Source: JAAYAY01 sp963674575 (GTDB taxonomy: Bacteria > Planctomycetota > Planctomycetia > Pirellulales > Thermoguttaceae). From it: 64,000 nucleotides of DNA. Location of the stretch: positions 248,001 through 312,000 of the forward strand of contig CAXXQT010000010.1 of assembly GCA_963674575.2 (NCBI GenBank). The letters run 5' to 3'. The notes under the pieces are model-generated. The model saw only the letters and a list, made by a program, of their open reading frames with translations, was not told the DNA's origin and did no database searches. The translations under genes and the position numbers were made by a program. How positions within the stretch are numbered: position 1 is the first letter of the stretch; each line of letters starts with the position of its first letter. Of the stretch, positions 51,139 to 60,161 are shown in pieces.

Positions 51139-53706
51139 TCACCGGCCCTCGGCGGTGTTTCGGGCCGGGGCGGGTTTCTCCGTGGCCTGGAGAGCGGCCA
51201 GTTGCATTTCGATCTGGCGGGCTGCCTGCTCCTCGCCGTGCTTGCGGAATCGCTGAATGGCCCGCTCGTACATCTCCACGCAGTAGTCGCAGGGACGGCT
51301 TCCTCGCTTGGTCGGAATCCGCGACAGGAACTGGCGGTAGAAATTCAATAGTTCAGGCCCCGATCCCTCGACTTCGTCGCACAGCGATTCCAGCCGATCG
51401 AGCAGTTTGGGCACGAAGCGACCTTCGTCGGCGAAGAGCATCGCCGAGGCCGCAAGCCCGCGGATCGCATCCTGCGATTTTCCTTCCTCGACCAAGTAGT
51501 CGGTATACCGCAATCTGGCCTCGCAGGACAGGTCGGGGCGGCCCGCACGCTCGTAGAGCGTTACGAGCTGCGAGTAGAGTTGGGCTCGCTTCTTCGGCAT
51601 GTCTTGAAAGGCGATCAGGTCGTCGAAGACTTCCCAGGTGAAGTCGGGAAAAGCGGCAAACGTGACGAACAGGCTGTTGACGATCCCGGTCATCATCTTC
51701 GTGTGGCTCTTGGGCACAAGACCCTCGCGTGAGACCGCGGCGATCGCACGCCAGGCCGTCTCGTTCCACGGGCAGAGCCGCAGCAACTGATCGAAGAAGG
51801 CGAGCTGGTCGCCCACTTCCATCTGGAAATGTTCGCGCAGCATGGGATAGGCGGCCATGATCAGGTCGGCCTGACGCTTGGCCAGCGGATTGACGCCCAC
51901 GGTGTGCAATCGCAGTTCGAGTTGCCGATCGGTGATCCTCCCTCCCGCCTTGGGGTCTTTCAGATGGCCCACGTAGTAGCGATCGCCCCGGTAGCGGCCG
52001 TGGGACTCCAGGGAAAATCCAATTCCGGACTTGTTAACGCTTTTCAACTCCACCCACATGACCCAGGCATGGTTGCCACCGAAGCGATTCTCGCCTCCCA
52101 CGTACGCGGCTGGCACACCAAGGCTCTTGCCTACACGCGAGGCAAAATCGGCCTGCATGGCGCACACACCGCCAAAGGTCAGCAGGTTGGGCAACGTGTA
52201 GGGTTTGCCCTCCAACTTCACCACGGCTCCGCTCGTCGAGAGCATCTCGCCGTCGTAGGGCACCTTGCTGTAGCACTTACCGATCATCGTGCGCTCGGGC
52301 AGAAATCGCTGCAGGGCCCACTCGCGTTCCACCAGCGGTGTCTTGTGATTCACGACATGGATCAGAAATTCCCAGGGCAGGAATTGTCCCCGTCCCTGCA
52401 TGAATCGCTCGGTCTGGATGATGTACTTGTAGTTGTCGATGGCTCCCACGAGGTTTTCCGGCATGGTGCTGCGGGTGCGCCGCTGATGGCCTGAATAGTC
52501 GTAAACCCCGCTTGGCTTGTCCCAGGTAACTGCCACGGCAATGGCCAGGTTGCCATACTGGGCCAGCCGATCGGGTGAAAGCTTCCACATCTCGCGGAAC
52601 AGCCCCAGGGCCGCCGCCACGTCGTCGTGCTCCGGGTCGATGGCCGTGTAGAGTTCTTCCCGAATATCAACTTGCTTGTCGAGCCACGCTTCGATTGCCT
52701 CGTTGTCCTCGCCCCAGGCGGCGCCGATCACTTCCGCCTGGGCCATGGCGAATCGCTCGGCAAAGATCTTGCGGAGGGTCGTGTATTCCGCTGGATGAAA
52801 CAGTTTCCGTTTCTCGAACAGTCCCAGAATCGTTTCGTTGCCGTGTTCTTCCGGGGCCTGAACGACCTCTGCGGGTTCTTCGGGAGCCGGCTTCTCCTCG
52901 ACCATTACGGGCGCGGCAGGCGCCTCGACCTTCGGAGGCGCGACCACCTTCACGTTGAGCGTAACCTGCCCGCTCTGGCCGCCCTCGCCGGTTTCGACAG
53001 CCTCGACGACGATCTGAAACGCTTTGCCGACATCGGTTTCGGCAGGCGTCCATTCGAAACGACCGCTATCGGGATCGATTGCCGCCCCTCCCGGAGCACC
53101 GGGGCCGAGTTGGTAGCGGAGCGGGGAAGGCGGGTCGTCGGGATCGGTGGCTGAAATCTCCACGGCCAGAGGCTGGCCCGGTTGAGCCTCGCGATCAGCA
53201 AGGGGCGGAAAGGCCGGCGGGCGGGGGACCTCGGTCACCATGACCGCGAACCGGGTTTCTGCCTGGGTCTCAGGGGCGCCGTCGAGGGTTACGGCAACAA
53301 CCACCGGGTACTGCCCCGGGCCCTGCGTTTCCGCAGGGCGCCATTTGAACCGCCCCAGGGGGTCGATGCTCGCCCCGTTCGGTGCGTTGGTTAACCGGAA
53401 GACGAGTTGGCCTTTCGCTTCAGGCGGCGCCGAGGCTCGAATGTCAACGAGAAGGGTCTCCAGTTCGGCGACTTCCTGATCGGAGACGGGCTCAACAACA
53501 ACGGCGGGTGTCGCAAGCTCGGGTGTCTTCTGAAGGAAGACCACCAGAAGCCCCGCGACGGCGAGAAACCCGATCGCGAGAACCGGCGCCAACAGGGCCA
53601 ATGGAGAACGGCGACGTTTTTTCTTTCGCCGGGAATATCCGCCGGCGCCGGCAGAATCCTTCGGCTTGATATTGAATTCGGGAGGGCCCCCGCCTGCCTG
53701 CGACAT
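51139..53706 (-). CDS. Membrane-anchored protein with Ig-like repeats and a transglutaminase-like domain
   Basis: The 855-residue protein has a basic N-terminus and one transmembrane helix (about 34-58, LALLAPVLAIGFLAVAGLLV). Two cadherin/He_PIG-like Ig repeats follow (about 70-160 and 165-255, FRLTNAPNGASIDPLGRFKW and DPDSGRFEWTPAETDVGKAF). After an Ala/Pro/Glu linker there is a large helical domain with a transglutaminase-like core. C515 in FGGVCAMQADFASRVGKSLG and H546 in GGNHAWVMW match the Cys-His pair. It may crosslink or cleave cell-envelope proteins. The ATG at 53706 has GAGG 6 nt upstream, and an in-frame TTG precedes it. Confidence 0.78.
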   Translation of the reverse strand: MSQAGGGPPEFNIKPKDSAGAGGYSRRKKKRRRSPLALLAPVLAIGFLAVAGLLVVFLQKTPELATPAVVVEPVSDQEVAELETLLVDIRASAPPEAKGQLVFRLTNAPNGASIDPLGRFKWRPAETQGPGQYPVVVAVTLDGAPETQAETRFAVMVTEVPRPPAFPPLADREAQPGQPLAVEISATDPDDPPSPLRYQLGPGAPGGAAIDPDSGRFEWTPAETDVGKAFQIVVEAVETGEGGQSGQVTLNVKVVAPPKVEAPAAPVMVEEKPAPEEPAEVVQAPEEHGNETILGLFEKRKLFHPAEYTTLRKIFAERFAMAQAEVIGAAWGEDNEAIEAWLDKQVDIREELYTAIDPEHDDVAAALGLFREMWKLSPDRLAQYGNLAIAVAVTWDKPSGVYDYSGHQRRTRSTMPENLVGAIDNYKYIIQTERFMQGRGQFLPWEFLIHVVNHKTPLVEREWALQRFLPERTMIGKCYSKVPYDGEMLSTSGAVVKLEGKPYTLPNLLTFGGVCAMQADFASRVGKSLGVPAAYVGGENRFGGNHAWVMWVELKSVNKSGIGFSLESHGRYRGDRYYVGHLKDPKAGGRITDRQLELRLHTVGVNPLAKRQADLIMAAYPMLREHFQMEVGDQLAFFDQLLRLCPWNETAWRAIAAVSREGLVPKSHTKMMTGIVNSLFVTFAAFPDFTWEVFDDLIAFQDMPKKRAQLYSQLVTLYERAGRPDLSCEARLRYTDYLVEEGKSQDAIRGLAASAMLFADEGRFVPKLLDRLESLCDEVEGSGPELLNFYRQFLSRIPTKRGSRPCDYCVEMYERAIQRFRKHGEEQAARQIEMQLAALQATEKPAPARNTAEGR

Positions 53707-54071
53707 TTCCAACCTCGCCTAAAAATACGTCCAACAATGGACCGATGCCCCCCCGCCTCTCCCCATTATCCCTGATTTTCGCAACGGGGCCCTCTCAAAT
53801 GGCGGGCATGGCGACTGCCATTATATCGGGTGTCGTCGATCGAGAAACATGTCGTCACATCGATGACAGCATGCCGTCCGATCGATGACACTTTGTGAGA
53901 ACTCCAAGCCGTGTCATAACCCGAAGATACGTACAAACCACGTTCTCGCAACGCTTTACAACGAGCCTGGACGCATTGGCATACAAGATGCATGATTGAG
54001 ACTAGCAACGGTCTTCGACCAAGGAGGCCTGCGATGCCCAGCCACCAACCAGCTTAGCAAGGAGATGAGCC
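53707..54071. other. Divergent control region with a repeated 10-nt motif
   Basis: These 365 bases contain ATCGATGACA at 53859-53868 and 53881-53890, 22 nt apart start to start, which may be a regulator binding site. No gene is seen. Confidence 0.5.
53859..53890. promoter_or_regulatory. Two direct copies of ATCGATGACA, possible operator
   Basis: The copies lie on the same face of the helix (22 nt apart), between divergent genes. The first copy is also part of a near-palindrome GTCACATCGATGACA. No known regulator is matched. Confidence 0.35.
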
Positions 54072-54425
54072 ATGAGAACGTTGATTCTCACCGCCGCCAT
54101 CCTGATTGCCGGTTCCGCCTTGGCCAGCCAGGCGGCGGCAGCCAGTCCTCACCACCACACCAGCCCTGCTCTCGCAGCCCATGGAGCGAGCGTGACGTTT
54201 GTCGGGCACCATGGCCATTATCGGCACCACGGTCGTCCGTGCTACGCTCCGCCGCGAGTTTACTACTATCCGAGCCCCTACTATCGCTACAGCTACCGTC
54301 CTCCGGCGGTGATCGTCCAACCGCCGATCGTCGTTCCCTATCGACCCTACCCCCACGGATACAGCTACTACCGGGGCGGAGTGAGTGTGAACACGGGCCG
54401 TGTCGGAGTCTCGATCGCCTTCTGA
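54072..54425 (+). CDS. Small secreted His/Tyr/Pro-rich protein
   Basis: The 117-residue product has a signal peptide (1-24, ending AAAASPHH). The mature part is rich in His, Tyr and Pro (HHGHYRHHGRPCYAPPRVYY, PSPYYRYSYRPPAV) and ends GGVSVNTGRVGVSIAF with a C-terminal Phe. AAGGAG lies 8 nt before the ATG. Such Tyr/His-rich exported proteins are frequent in planctomycetes. Metal binding or envelope attachment is possible but unproven. Confidence 0.75.
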   Translation: MRTLILTAAILIAGSALASQAAAASPHHHTSPALAAHGASVTFVGHHGHYRHHGRPCYAPPRVYYYPSPYYRYSYRPPAVIVQPPIVVPYRPYPHGYSYYRGGVSVNTGRVGVSIAF

Positions 54426-54573
54426 GTCGTCGAAGTCGCGTCACAAGACCGGGAGTTCGCCGGGGCTGGAACGAGAAGAGGCTCTCGACGCTACGGAGAA
54501 CTCCCTCCAGGTCTTGGACAAGTGGGAGCGGAAAGCACCTCGCGCTGGAGCAACAGCCCTTCTGACTTCGACA

Positions 54574-54598
54574 TTCCTTGTTCGATGTTCTGCGGTTC
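54574..54598 (+). repeat. Dispersed short repeat, copy 2
   Basis: One mismatch from the 49094-49118 copy (GATGTTC for GATATTC). It forms an inverted pair with the copy at 54647-54671. Confidence 0.65.
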
Positions 54599-54646
54599 AG
54601 ATGAGTTGGCAAACAGGTGGCTGGTCCGCAGGGGCCAGAGAATATC

Positions 54647-54671
54647 GAATATCGAACAAGGAACCGCAGAA
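54647..54671 (-). repeat. Dispersed short repeat, copy 3, inverted
   Basis: GAATATCGAACAAGGAACCG followed by CAGAA is the reverse complement of the unit in a circularly permuted register, which implies a 22-nt tandem origin. Confidence 0.6.
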
Positions 54672-54835
54672 GGGTGTTCCGCGGTACCCCGTACTGGCTG
54701 ACAGCCCTACCGCCCAGTCTCCGTCGCCCGAAGGCATCTCCAGCCGTGCCTGGCAGCCGTCTTGCGGTGGTGCTATGCTGGCACCGTGGTGTGCCTCTCC
54801 CGGCACACGCAGTTCCGGCTGAGGCGATGAGACCA

Positions 54836-55681
54836 ATGACCGTGGAGATTGAGGGGCCAACATTCCAGTGCACGAGTGACGATGGTGTGTGCCTTCGGGG
54901 GCGACGCTGGGAAACGAAGGAGCCGGCCAGGGCGATCGCGGTTGTGGTCCACGGCATCGTGGAGCACTCGGGGCGCTACGCCGAATTGGCCGAATCGCTC
55001 AACCGTGCGGGGATTGCGGTTTGGGCGGCGGATACTCGTGGACACGGGCGTTCCGACGGAGACCGCATCTGGGTCGAGCATTTCGACCGATACGCCAAGG
55101 ATCTAGCCCTAGTGACGAAGGCGGCTCAGGACTCCCATCCCGGCCTTCCCACATTTCTCCTCGGCCACAGCATGGGAACGTTGATCGTGCTCCGCTCTGT
55201 GCCTCTCCTGCCAGAGGCGCCTTCGGGCGTGATTCTCAGTGCCCCGCCGATCGAGGTCGCCGCCACGCTCTTCCCGTGGATGAAGAAGTTGGCGGCCTTT
55301 GGAGGCCGCTGGTTTCCTCGGCTGCGACTGGTGCGAATGGGCAGTTCCAGGCTCTCCCGCGATCCGAAAGTGGTTCGCCAGTTTCGTGCCGATCCACTCG
55401 TGTTCCACGATCGGATTCCCACCCGGACCGGCGCCGAGGTTCTTCGTGTTTCGGAGGTGGTCCGCGAGCAGGCTTCGCAGTTCACATGCCCCTTGCTGAT
55501 CTTACAGGGCACAGAAGACGTGGTCGTTTCGCCGGAAGCGACCGAGGCCTTCCATCAGGCCGCCGGATCAGCCGACAAGACTCTGCATCTCCTTCCCGGC
55601 GTGTATCATGATCTGCCCCGGGAGCCGGAAAAGGCCGAGATCGCGGCCGAGATTGCTGCGTGGATCGGGGCGAGGTGTTGA
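54836..55681 (+). CDS. Alpha/beta hydrolase (monoacylglycerol lipase-like)
   Basis: From ATG 54836 the enzyme has 281 residues with the hydrolase 4 layout: IAVVVHGIVEHSGRYAELAE (oxyanion and HG region), ADTRGHGRSDG, the nucleophile elbow GHSMGT with the catalytic Ser, LILQGTEDVVV carrying the catalytic Asp, and the last His in GVYHDL. This is the monoacylglycerol lipase/lysophospholipase group. A start 9 nt earlier (54827) is also possible. It stands alone. Confidence 0.9.
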   Translation: MTVEIEGPTFQCTSDDGVCLRGRRWETKEPARAIAVVVHGIVEHSGRYAELAESLNRAGIAVWAADTRGHGRSDGDRIWVEHFDRYAKDLALVTKAAQDSHPGLPTFLLGHSMGTLIVLRSVPLLPEAPSGVILSAPPIEVAATLFPWMKKLAAFGGRWFPRLRLVRMGSSRLSRDPKVVRQFRADPLVFHDRIPTRTGAEVLRVSEVVREQASQFTCPLLILQGTEDVVVSPEATEAFHQAAGSADKTLHLLPGVYHDLPREPEKAEIAAEIAAWIGARC

Positions 55682-55791
55682 ACGTGAGCGGTCCGCGTTG
55701 ACCCTCCAATCAGAAACGGGCCGACTACCGCCCAGAACAGAGCAGCCGCCGGCCCGCCGGGGGGGGCACAGGTTGTTTTCAGAAACGAGGG

Positions 55792-57879
55792 CTACTGGGA
55801 CGAGTAGACCCGAGTGCTCTCTTCCTTGGTGATCGGCGTATTGAGATCGTCGGTGGTCAACTGGACCTTCATCCGGAAGTCGCCGGTTTGCACTCCTTCG
55901 ACGCGGACTCGATAGGTGACATCGGCCTTCGGGGCCAGACGAGGCAAAGGCTTGAATGCAACGACGTTGCTCTGGACGGTCTGAACTTGCGGCGTGGGGC
56001 CCTCGGCGGCCACGGCGCGGAGCCCCGGCGGCAAGCCGGCCGCAAGCTGCACGTTGGTCGCTTCCTTTGAACCCTGGTTAACCACGCGAATCTCGTAGAG
56101 CGTCTGGCCGCCCACTTCGATCGGGTCCTGCAAGTCGGCCACTTCGAAGTACATGGCAGCAATGCCTTCCACGTGGACGGCCTGCTCGACCTCGGCCTTG
56201 GCGCCGCTGTCGTCGGCCGAAACGAGACGGATCTTGTGGTCGCCCGCCTCGATCGGCATGAGCGTGACCTGTACCGGGGGCGGCCCGTCCTGAACGGGAA
56301 TCTCTTCCACCATCCAGTGGACGGTCCGCGTTGCTTCCTCGTAGTAGGCCTGATTGGTTCCGCTGACGAATTTCATCCCCGCGGGCACTTCCACGGCCAG
56401 TTCGACCTGCTTGGCGGGAGCCGTGCCGGGATTGCGCACCTTGAAGTTGTAGACCGCTTCGCATTCCAGGAAGCGTTTCGTCGGGCCGTCGACCGCCACT
56501 TCCAATTCGGGGGCGATGACTTGAACGGGGCGCTGATTCTCGGTTCGCAGATTCGGTTCGCCGCGGGCGGTGATCACATTGACCAGGGGGCCTGGATGGA
56601 CGGCTTCGAGAACGAGCGTCAATTCGCGGGATTCGTTGGGAGCCAGATCGCCCACTTCGTATTCCAGCTCGGCGCCCGCCGCGTGGCGGAATCCGGGCGG
56701 GACGTGTTCTTCAAGCACAACGTTCTCGGCGATTCCCGTTCCGGGGTTCGACACGGTGATCTTCAGGCTCAACTCTTCGCCCTTGAGCACCTTGTCCAAA
56801 GCCTCGGTCTCAATGGCCAGCAAGGGTCGTGTTGCCCGAGTGCGAACGGAAGCTTCCGTGGTGAAGTGAACGGTCGCCACGCTGCCAACGTCGCCCTCAT
56901 CGGTCGGCATCAACTCCATTTCGACGCTCACATCCTGATTGGGCTTCAGGGTGCCCACCTTCCAGAGCAGACCGCCACTGGCGCTTTGCGAGGCCTGAGG
57001 AGTCGTGCCCTCAAGCCGGGTCCCTTCGGGGATCTCATCACGAATCTCGACGTTCGTGGCTGCCACCGCTCCCACGTTTCGCACGTGGATCTCGAAGATG
57101 GCCGGACGCCCCACCTGGATCTCCGCGGGGGCGATCTTCTCGATCAGCAACTGGGGCGACTGGGCCCCCTCGAGATTCTTGGAACCCGGACGCCCCGTTC
57201 CGGCCATGGACTGGGGGCCGGTCAAGGCGGGTTGAATCGGCGACTGAGCGAATGTGGCAGGCGTGCGTTCCTGCAATGTGGGCTGCGCGTCGGGAATGTT
57301 GATCGGCCCCGGTTCGGCGGAGCCCATGCCCACCGGCATCGACTGGCCCGCCAGAGACGGCGACTCAAACGAAGGCATGGTCGGCATTGTGGGAGCCGTG
57401 GGCACGGTCGGCTGCTGGGGGTCGCTTGTCGGCATCATCGGCTGCCCGGCAGGAGCAGCGAGGGTCGGCGACATGCCGCTTGGCGTGGGCCCCGCCTGCA
57501 TCTGGCTCGCAACCGAACCGAAATTGGGGGCAACGGGGGCCGCCCCGGGTGCCTCGGGAGTCGAGAGCGGTGCAGCCATGCCGGTGTCGGTGGCTGCCGT
57601 GAGGGAGAATTCTGGAGATGCCGGCGCCAGGGTCGGCACGCCCGCGGTGGGCGTGGCCTGCGGGGACGTATTCCGGTTGGTTGTCGTTGTCCGGGCCGAA
57701 TCCGCACGGAGCGGATTGCCGGCGACCAATTGGCTTCCAGCAGAAGCACTGCCGTTTCTCAGTGGCGTCGAACCGGACGTGCCGTTTGGGGCAGCGCTGC
57801 GTTGTGCCTGGGCAATGGCGATCAACCCGAAGGCAATGACGGTACCCAGCGCGAACATGCGAAGGAGAATGGGTTTCAT
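55792..57879 (-). CDS. Secreted DUF11/CARDB-type repeat protein
   Basis: The 695-residue product starts at ATG 57879 (AGGGGA 9 nt upstream) with a signal peptide (1-26, IAQAQ). A long Ala/Pro/Thr/Ser-rich unstructured stretch extends to about residue 245. Four DUF11-like beta-sandwich repeats follow (motifs IFEIHVRNVGAVAATNVEIR, LKITVSNPGTGIAENVVLEE, VYNFKVRNPGTAPAKQVELA, LYEIRVVNQGSKEATNVQLA). DUF11 proteins are extracellular and often occur in many copies in planctomycetes. A structural or adhesive role is likely, with no enzymatic motif. Confidence 0.85.
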   Translation of the reverse strand: MKPILLRMFALGTVIAFGLIAIAQAQRSAAPNGTSGSTPLRNGSASAGSQLVAGNPLRADSARTTTTNRNTSPQATPTAGVPTLAPASPEFSLTAATDTGMAAPLSTPEAPGAAPVAPNFGSVASQMQAGPTPSGMSPTLAAPAGQPMMPTSDPQQPTVPTAPTMPTMPSFESPSLAGQSMPVGMGSAEPGPINIPDAQPTLQERTPATFAQSPIQPALTGPQSMAGTGRPGSKNLEGAQSPQLLIEKIAPAEIQVGRPAIFEIHVRNVGAVAATNVEIRDEIPEGTRLEGTTPQASQSASGGLLWKVGTLKPNQDVSVEMELMPTDEGDVGSVATVHFTTEASVRTRATRPLLAIETEALDKVLKGEELSLKITVSNPGTGIAENVVLEEHVPPGFRHAAGAELEYEVGDLAPNESRELTLVLEAVHPGPLVNVITARGEPNLRTENQRPVQVIAPELEVAVDGPTKRFLECEAVYNFKVRNPGTAPAKQVELAVEVPAGMKFVSGTNQAYYEEATRTVHWMVEEIPVQDGPPPVQVTLMPIEAGDHKIRLVSADDSGAKAEVEQAVHVEGIAAMYFEVADLQDPIEVGGQTLYEIRVVNQGSKEATNVQLAAGLPPGLRAVAAEGPTPQVQTVQSNVVAFKPLPRLAPKADVTYRVRVEGVQTGDFRMKVQLTTDDLNTPITKEESTRVYSSQ

Positions 57880-58228
57880 CGATCGAGTTCCCCTGACGGA
57901 CTGACGGGCCGTCCATCCCAATGTTGAGAATCCAAGAACTGAGGGCAGAATTCTAGCGAGGCTCCGCCCTAGACCGAGCCCGAGTCGCCAAAACTCGACT
58001 CAAACGCGTCAACATCTCGGCCTTCCCAAACCTGTCCGCATCATGCGAAGAAGGAGAAGACCAAGACCCTAGCCCATCCTGGCGCGCAAAACCCGCCGAT
58101 GGGAGTTGGCCCTAAGTACCAGAATCCAATGTTTGACGGAAGACCAGTTGACAGGATTCTTGGGTCGAGGGACGGAGAAGTCGTCCCGCGGAGGGGGGCG
58201 AGTTGAATAGGTCTCATTCGACAGACCG
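57880..58228. other. Intergenic region
   Basis: 349 bases. No gene, hairpin with a T-run or clear promoter pair was recognised. Confidence 0.5.
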
Positions 58229-58675
58229 CTAGCCAGCCTGATCGCCGTTGACAAACGTGTCGCTTGACGCGCCGGCGTCTGCCGTCAGAGGACGGCGTCC
58301 TTGGAATCCACCGTCAATTTCGTGCCAGTGAAGGACCTCGGATTCCCCCAGTTTCCAGCAGAGGTAGACATCCCGACCATCAAGCCGCGAGGGAAAATCG
58401 ACAATGCCGTCGGTGGCACTTTTCGGCTCGATTCCCAACTCACGAAGTTCGTCCACATATTCGCGGAGTCGCTGGGAATCCTCGTCGAAAGAGGCTTCGA
58501 TGGCAGCCAACTCCTGCCAGTACGGGTCTTGCTCGTTCCGCTCTCGATGCCTCAGCAAGTAGCTCACGCGCTGCCGACGCTCCGTGACTTCCTGCGACAA
58601 ATGAACGAGATCCGCGACAATTGCTCGAACCAGCGGCAGGGCAGCATTAGCTTCTTCGATGGTGAATGTTTTCAT
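58229..58675 (-). CDS. DUF2203 family protein
   Basis: The 148-residue protein starts KTFTIEEANAALPLVRAIVA, a hallmark of DUF2203. It has a helical middle (SQEVTERRQRVSYLLRHRER) and a conserved tail with LGIEPKSATDGIVDFPSRLD and VYLCWKLGESEVLHWHEID. Function is unknown. AGAGGC directly precedes the ATG. It lies between the DUF11 protein and nuoI. Confidence 0.9.
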   Translation of the reverse strand: MKTFTIEEANAALPLVRAIVADLVHLSQEVTERRQRVSYLLRHRERNEQDPYWQELAAIEASFDEDSQRLREYVDELRELGIEPKSATDGIVDFPSRLDGRDVYLCWKLGESEVLHWHEIDGGFQGRRPLTADAGASSDTFVNGDQAG

Positions 58676-58775
58676 GCCTCTGTCCCGGCAACAGCCAAAT
58701 ACCCAGCTTGACAGGTCTTGTTATCCCGCACATTCCAGATGCCACATGACGCAAAACCGCTGCCTAAAAACCCTA

Positions 58776-59333
58776 CTAATTGGGGCCCTCGTGAACAGGC
58801 TCGGCAATCTGCTTCGACAAGGCCACCGCCGTCGGATTCAAAGTCGCTTTTCCCCAAGCGATCTCCAAAGGAATTCGAGAGAAGTCCACAAGGCAACCGT
58901 CACGACTGTAACAACTCAGGTCGTGAGTCGAGCCCATGAAAATGCAATCCACGGGGCAGTTCTCGGTGCACATTCCACAGAACATGCATTTTGTGTAATC
59001 GATGACGTAACTGGTGACCCGAAACCCCTTACGACCCTCGACCTTTTCCTTGCCAATGTAGATACAGTCCACCGGGCAATCGCGGGCGCAGCGATCGCAT
59101 GCAATACAGGTAGTCAGGTCGTAGCGATGAAACCCCCTATATCGTGGGGCCACCTCAAGGGGCAACTCCGGATATTCGTATTTCTCGGTAAACGTCTTGC
59201 GATCTGGATCGTAGGTGCGGATCCAATAGCGAAGAGTCACCCACAATGCCTCAATTACCGTGGTTACCGCGACAAGGATATCGCGACACCATCCGATAAA
59301 TCCTCCCCGAGCGTGAGAGCGACCAACCGACAT
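58776..59333 (-). CDS. nuoI: NADH-quinone oxidoreductase subunit I (two 4Fe-4S ferredoxin)
   Basis: The 185-residue protein has two 4Fe-4S motifs: CIACDRCARDCPVDC and CMFCGMCTENCPVDC. The first is preceded by RYRGFHRYDLTT, typical of NuoI, and the N-terminal helix VTTVIEALWVTLRYW matches the membrane-facing part. NuoI carries clusters N6a/N6b of respiratory complex I. No other nuo gene is present in this window, so complex I genes must lie elsewhere. Alternatively this is a NuoI-like ferredoxin for another hydrogenase or oxidoreductase. GAGGAATCC precedes the ATG at 59333. Confidence 0.85.
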   Translation of the reverse strand: MSVGRSHARGGFIGWCRDILVAVTTVIEALWVTLRYWIRTYDPDRKTFTEKYEYPELPLEVAPRYRGFHRYDLTTCIACDRCARDCPVDCIYIGKEKVEGRKGFRVTSYVIDYTKCMFCGMCTENCPVDCIFMGSTHDLSCYSRDGCLVDFSRIPLEIAWGKATLNPTAVALSKQIAEPVHEGPN

Positions 59334-59942
59334 GGATTCCTCAAATCAAGTCACGATGACAACGTAGTAACGGGAACAAGAGTTCCAAACGGTCACGACG
59401 GGATGAGCGTCTTGGAAGTGCAGCCCCTACAACCTGATTATAGAAGTTCGGTGCGGGAAGTCATAGGGTAACCCGCGTTTTGTGGACGGGACGTAATCTC
59501 CAAGGGCCCATCGTCGGATGGCATTACCCCCCTAACACCTGCCGTTTGGGGCCACGAAGGCGCCACGTGTTGCGGGGCCAGCGATAGACCCGTTGAGGCT
59601 TGCGTCGCTTGTCAACCAAATCACGTGTTTAGAAGGCCCGAAAGGAAGAGTCCTGGCCCACGAAACCCACCCAAGCGACGTAACTATTTTCGAAATAAGG
59701 GTTTACAAGACCCCACTTCGGAGCAGGGGCCGGCAGCATCAGCGACCAGCAGCAACAGCCGACCGTTTTAGTTTGCCCATCTGGCAAAATCCGTACCGAG
59801 ATTGCCGATAATTTCCCGAACAACAGGACTTTCCTTGACTTAGTACTTATGGCGTCGTATGCTGAAACAAAGGCGGTCCCGGTACGTACGCCCGTGCAGA
59901 GTCCTTTTCGGAGGGCCTGCCGCCTGGGCAAGGAACGATAGG
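59334..59942. other. Divergent intergenic region upstream of csrA
   Basis: These 609 bases hold the csrA promoter (59835-59863) and a small hairpin TTTGCC/GGCAAA (59773-59788). No gene was accepted. Confidence 0.55.
59835..59863 (+). promoter_or_regulatory. Sigma70-type promoter of csrA
   Basis: TTGACT (59835-59840) and TATGCT (59858-59863) are spaced by 17 nt. A start near 59870 leaves a leader of about 70 nt before csrA. Confidence 0.6.
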
Positions 59943-60161
59943 ATGTTGGTACTATCCCGAAAGAAGAACGAGAGTATTGTCATCGCGGATGACATAACGA
60001 TCGTCGTCGTCGAGATTCGAGGAGACAAGGTTCGCCTCGGGGTGGAAGCCCCGAAGGAAGTGCCGGTGCATCGTCGAGAGGTCTTCGACGCGATTCGTCG
60101 CAACGAAGCAGCCGCCAACGAAGGGAAGGCGGATGCAGCGAAGACCAATAAGGACTCTTAG
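59943..60161 (+). CDS. csrA: Carbon storage regulator CsrA
   Basis: The 72-residue protein has the CsrA core MLVLSRKKNESIVIADDITI, RGDKVRLGVEAPKEVPVHR and an extended polar C-terminus. It binds GGA motifs in leaders and alters translation or mRNA decay. A FliW antagonist or flagellar genes are not seen nearby. AAGGA lies 8 nt before the ATG, and the gene has its own promoter at 59835-59863. Confidence 0.97.
   Translation: MLVLSRKKNESIVIADDITIVVVEIRGDKVRLGVEAPKEVPVHRREVFDAIRRNEAAANEGKADAAKTNKDS

Larger units (their letters stand above)
54426..54835. other. Intergenic region with an inverted pair of dispersed repeats
   Basis: These 410 bases contain repeat copies at 54574-54598 and, inverted, at 54647-54671. 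No gene is seen. A frame running into the next gene from 54617 is non-coding because it crosses the repeat. Confidence 0.55.

Noticed and set aside
59593..59811. 72-codon plus-strand ORF upstream of csrA
   Set aside because: No ribosome-binding site, no coding pattern, and it lies ahead of the csrA promoter.
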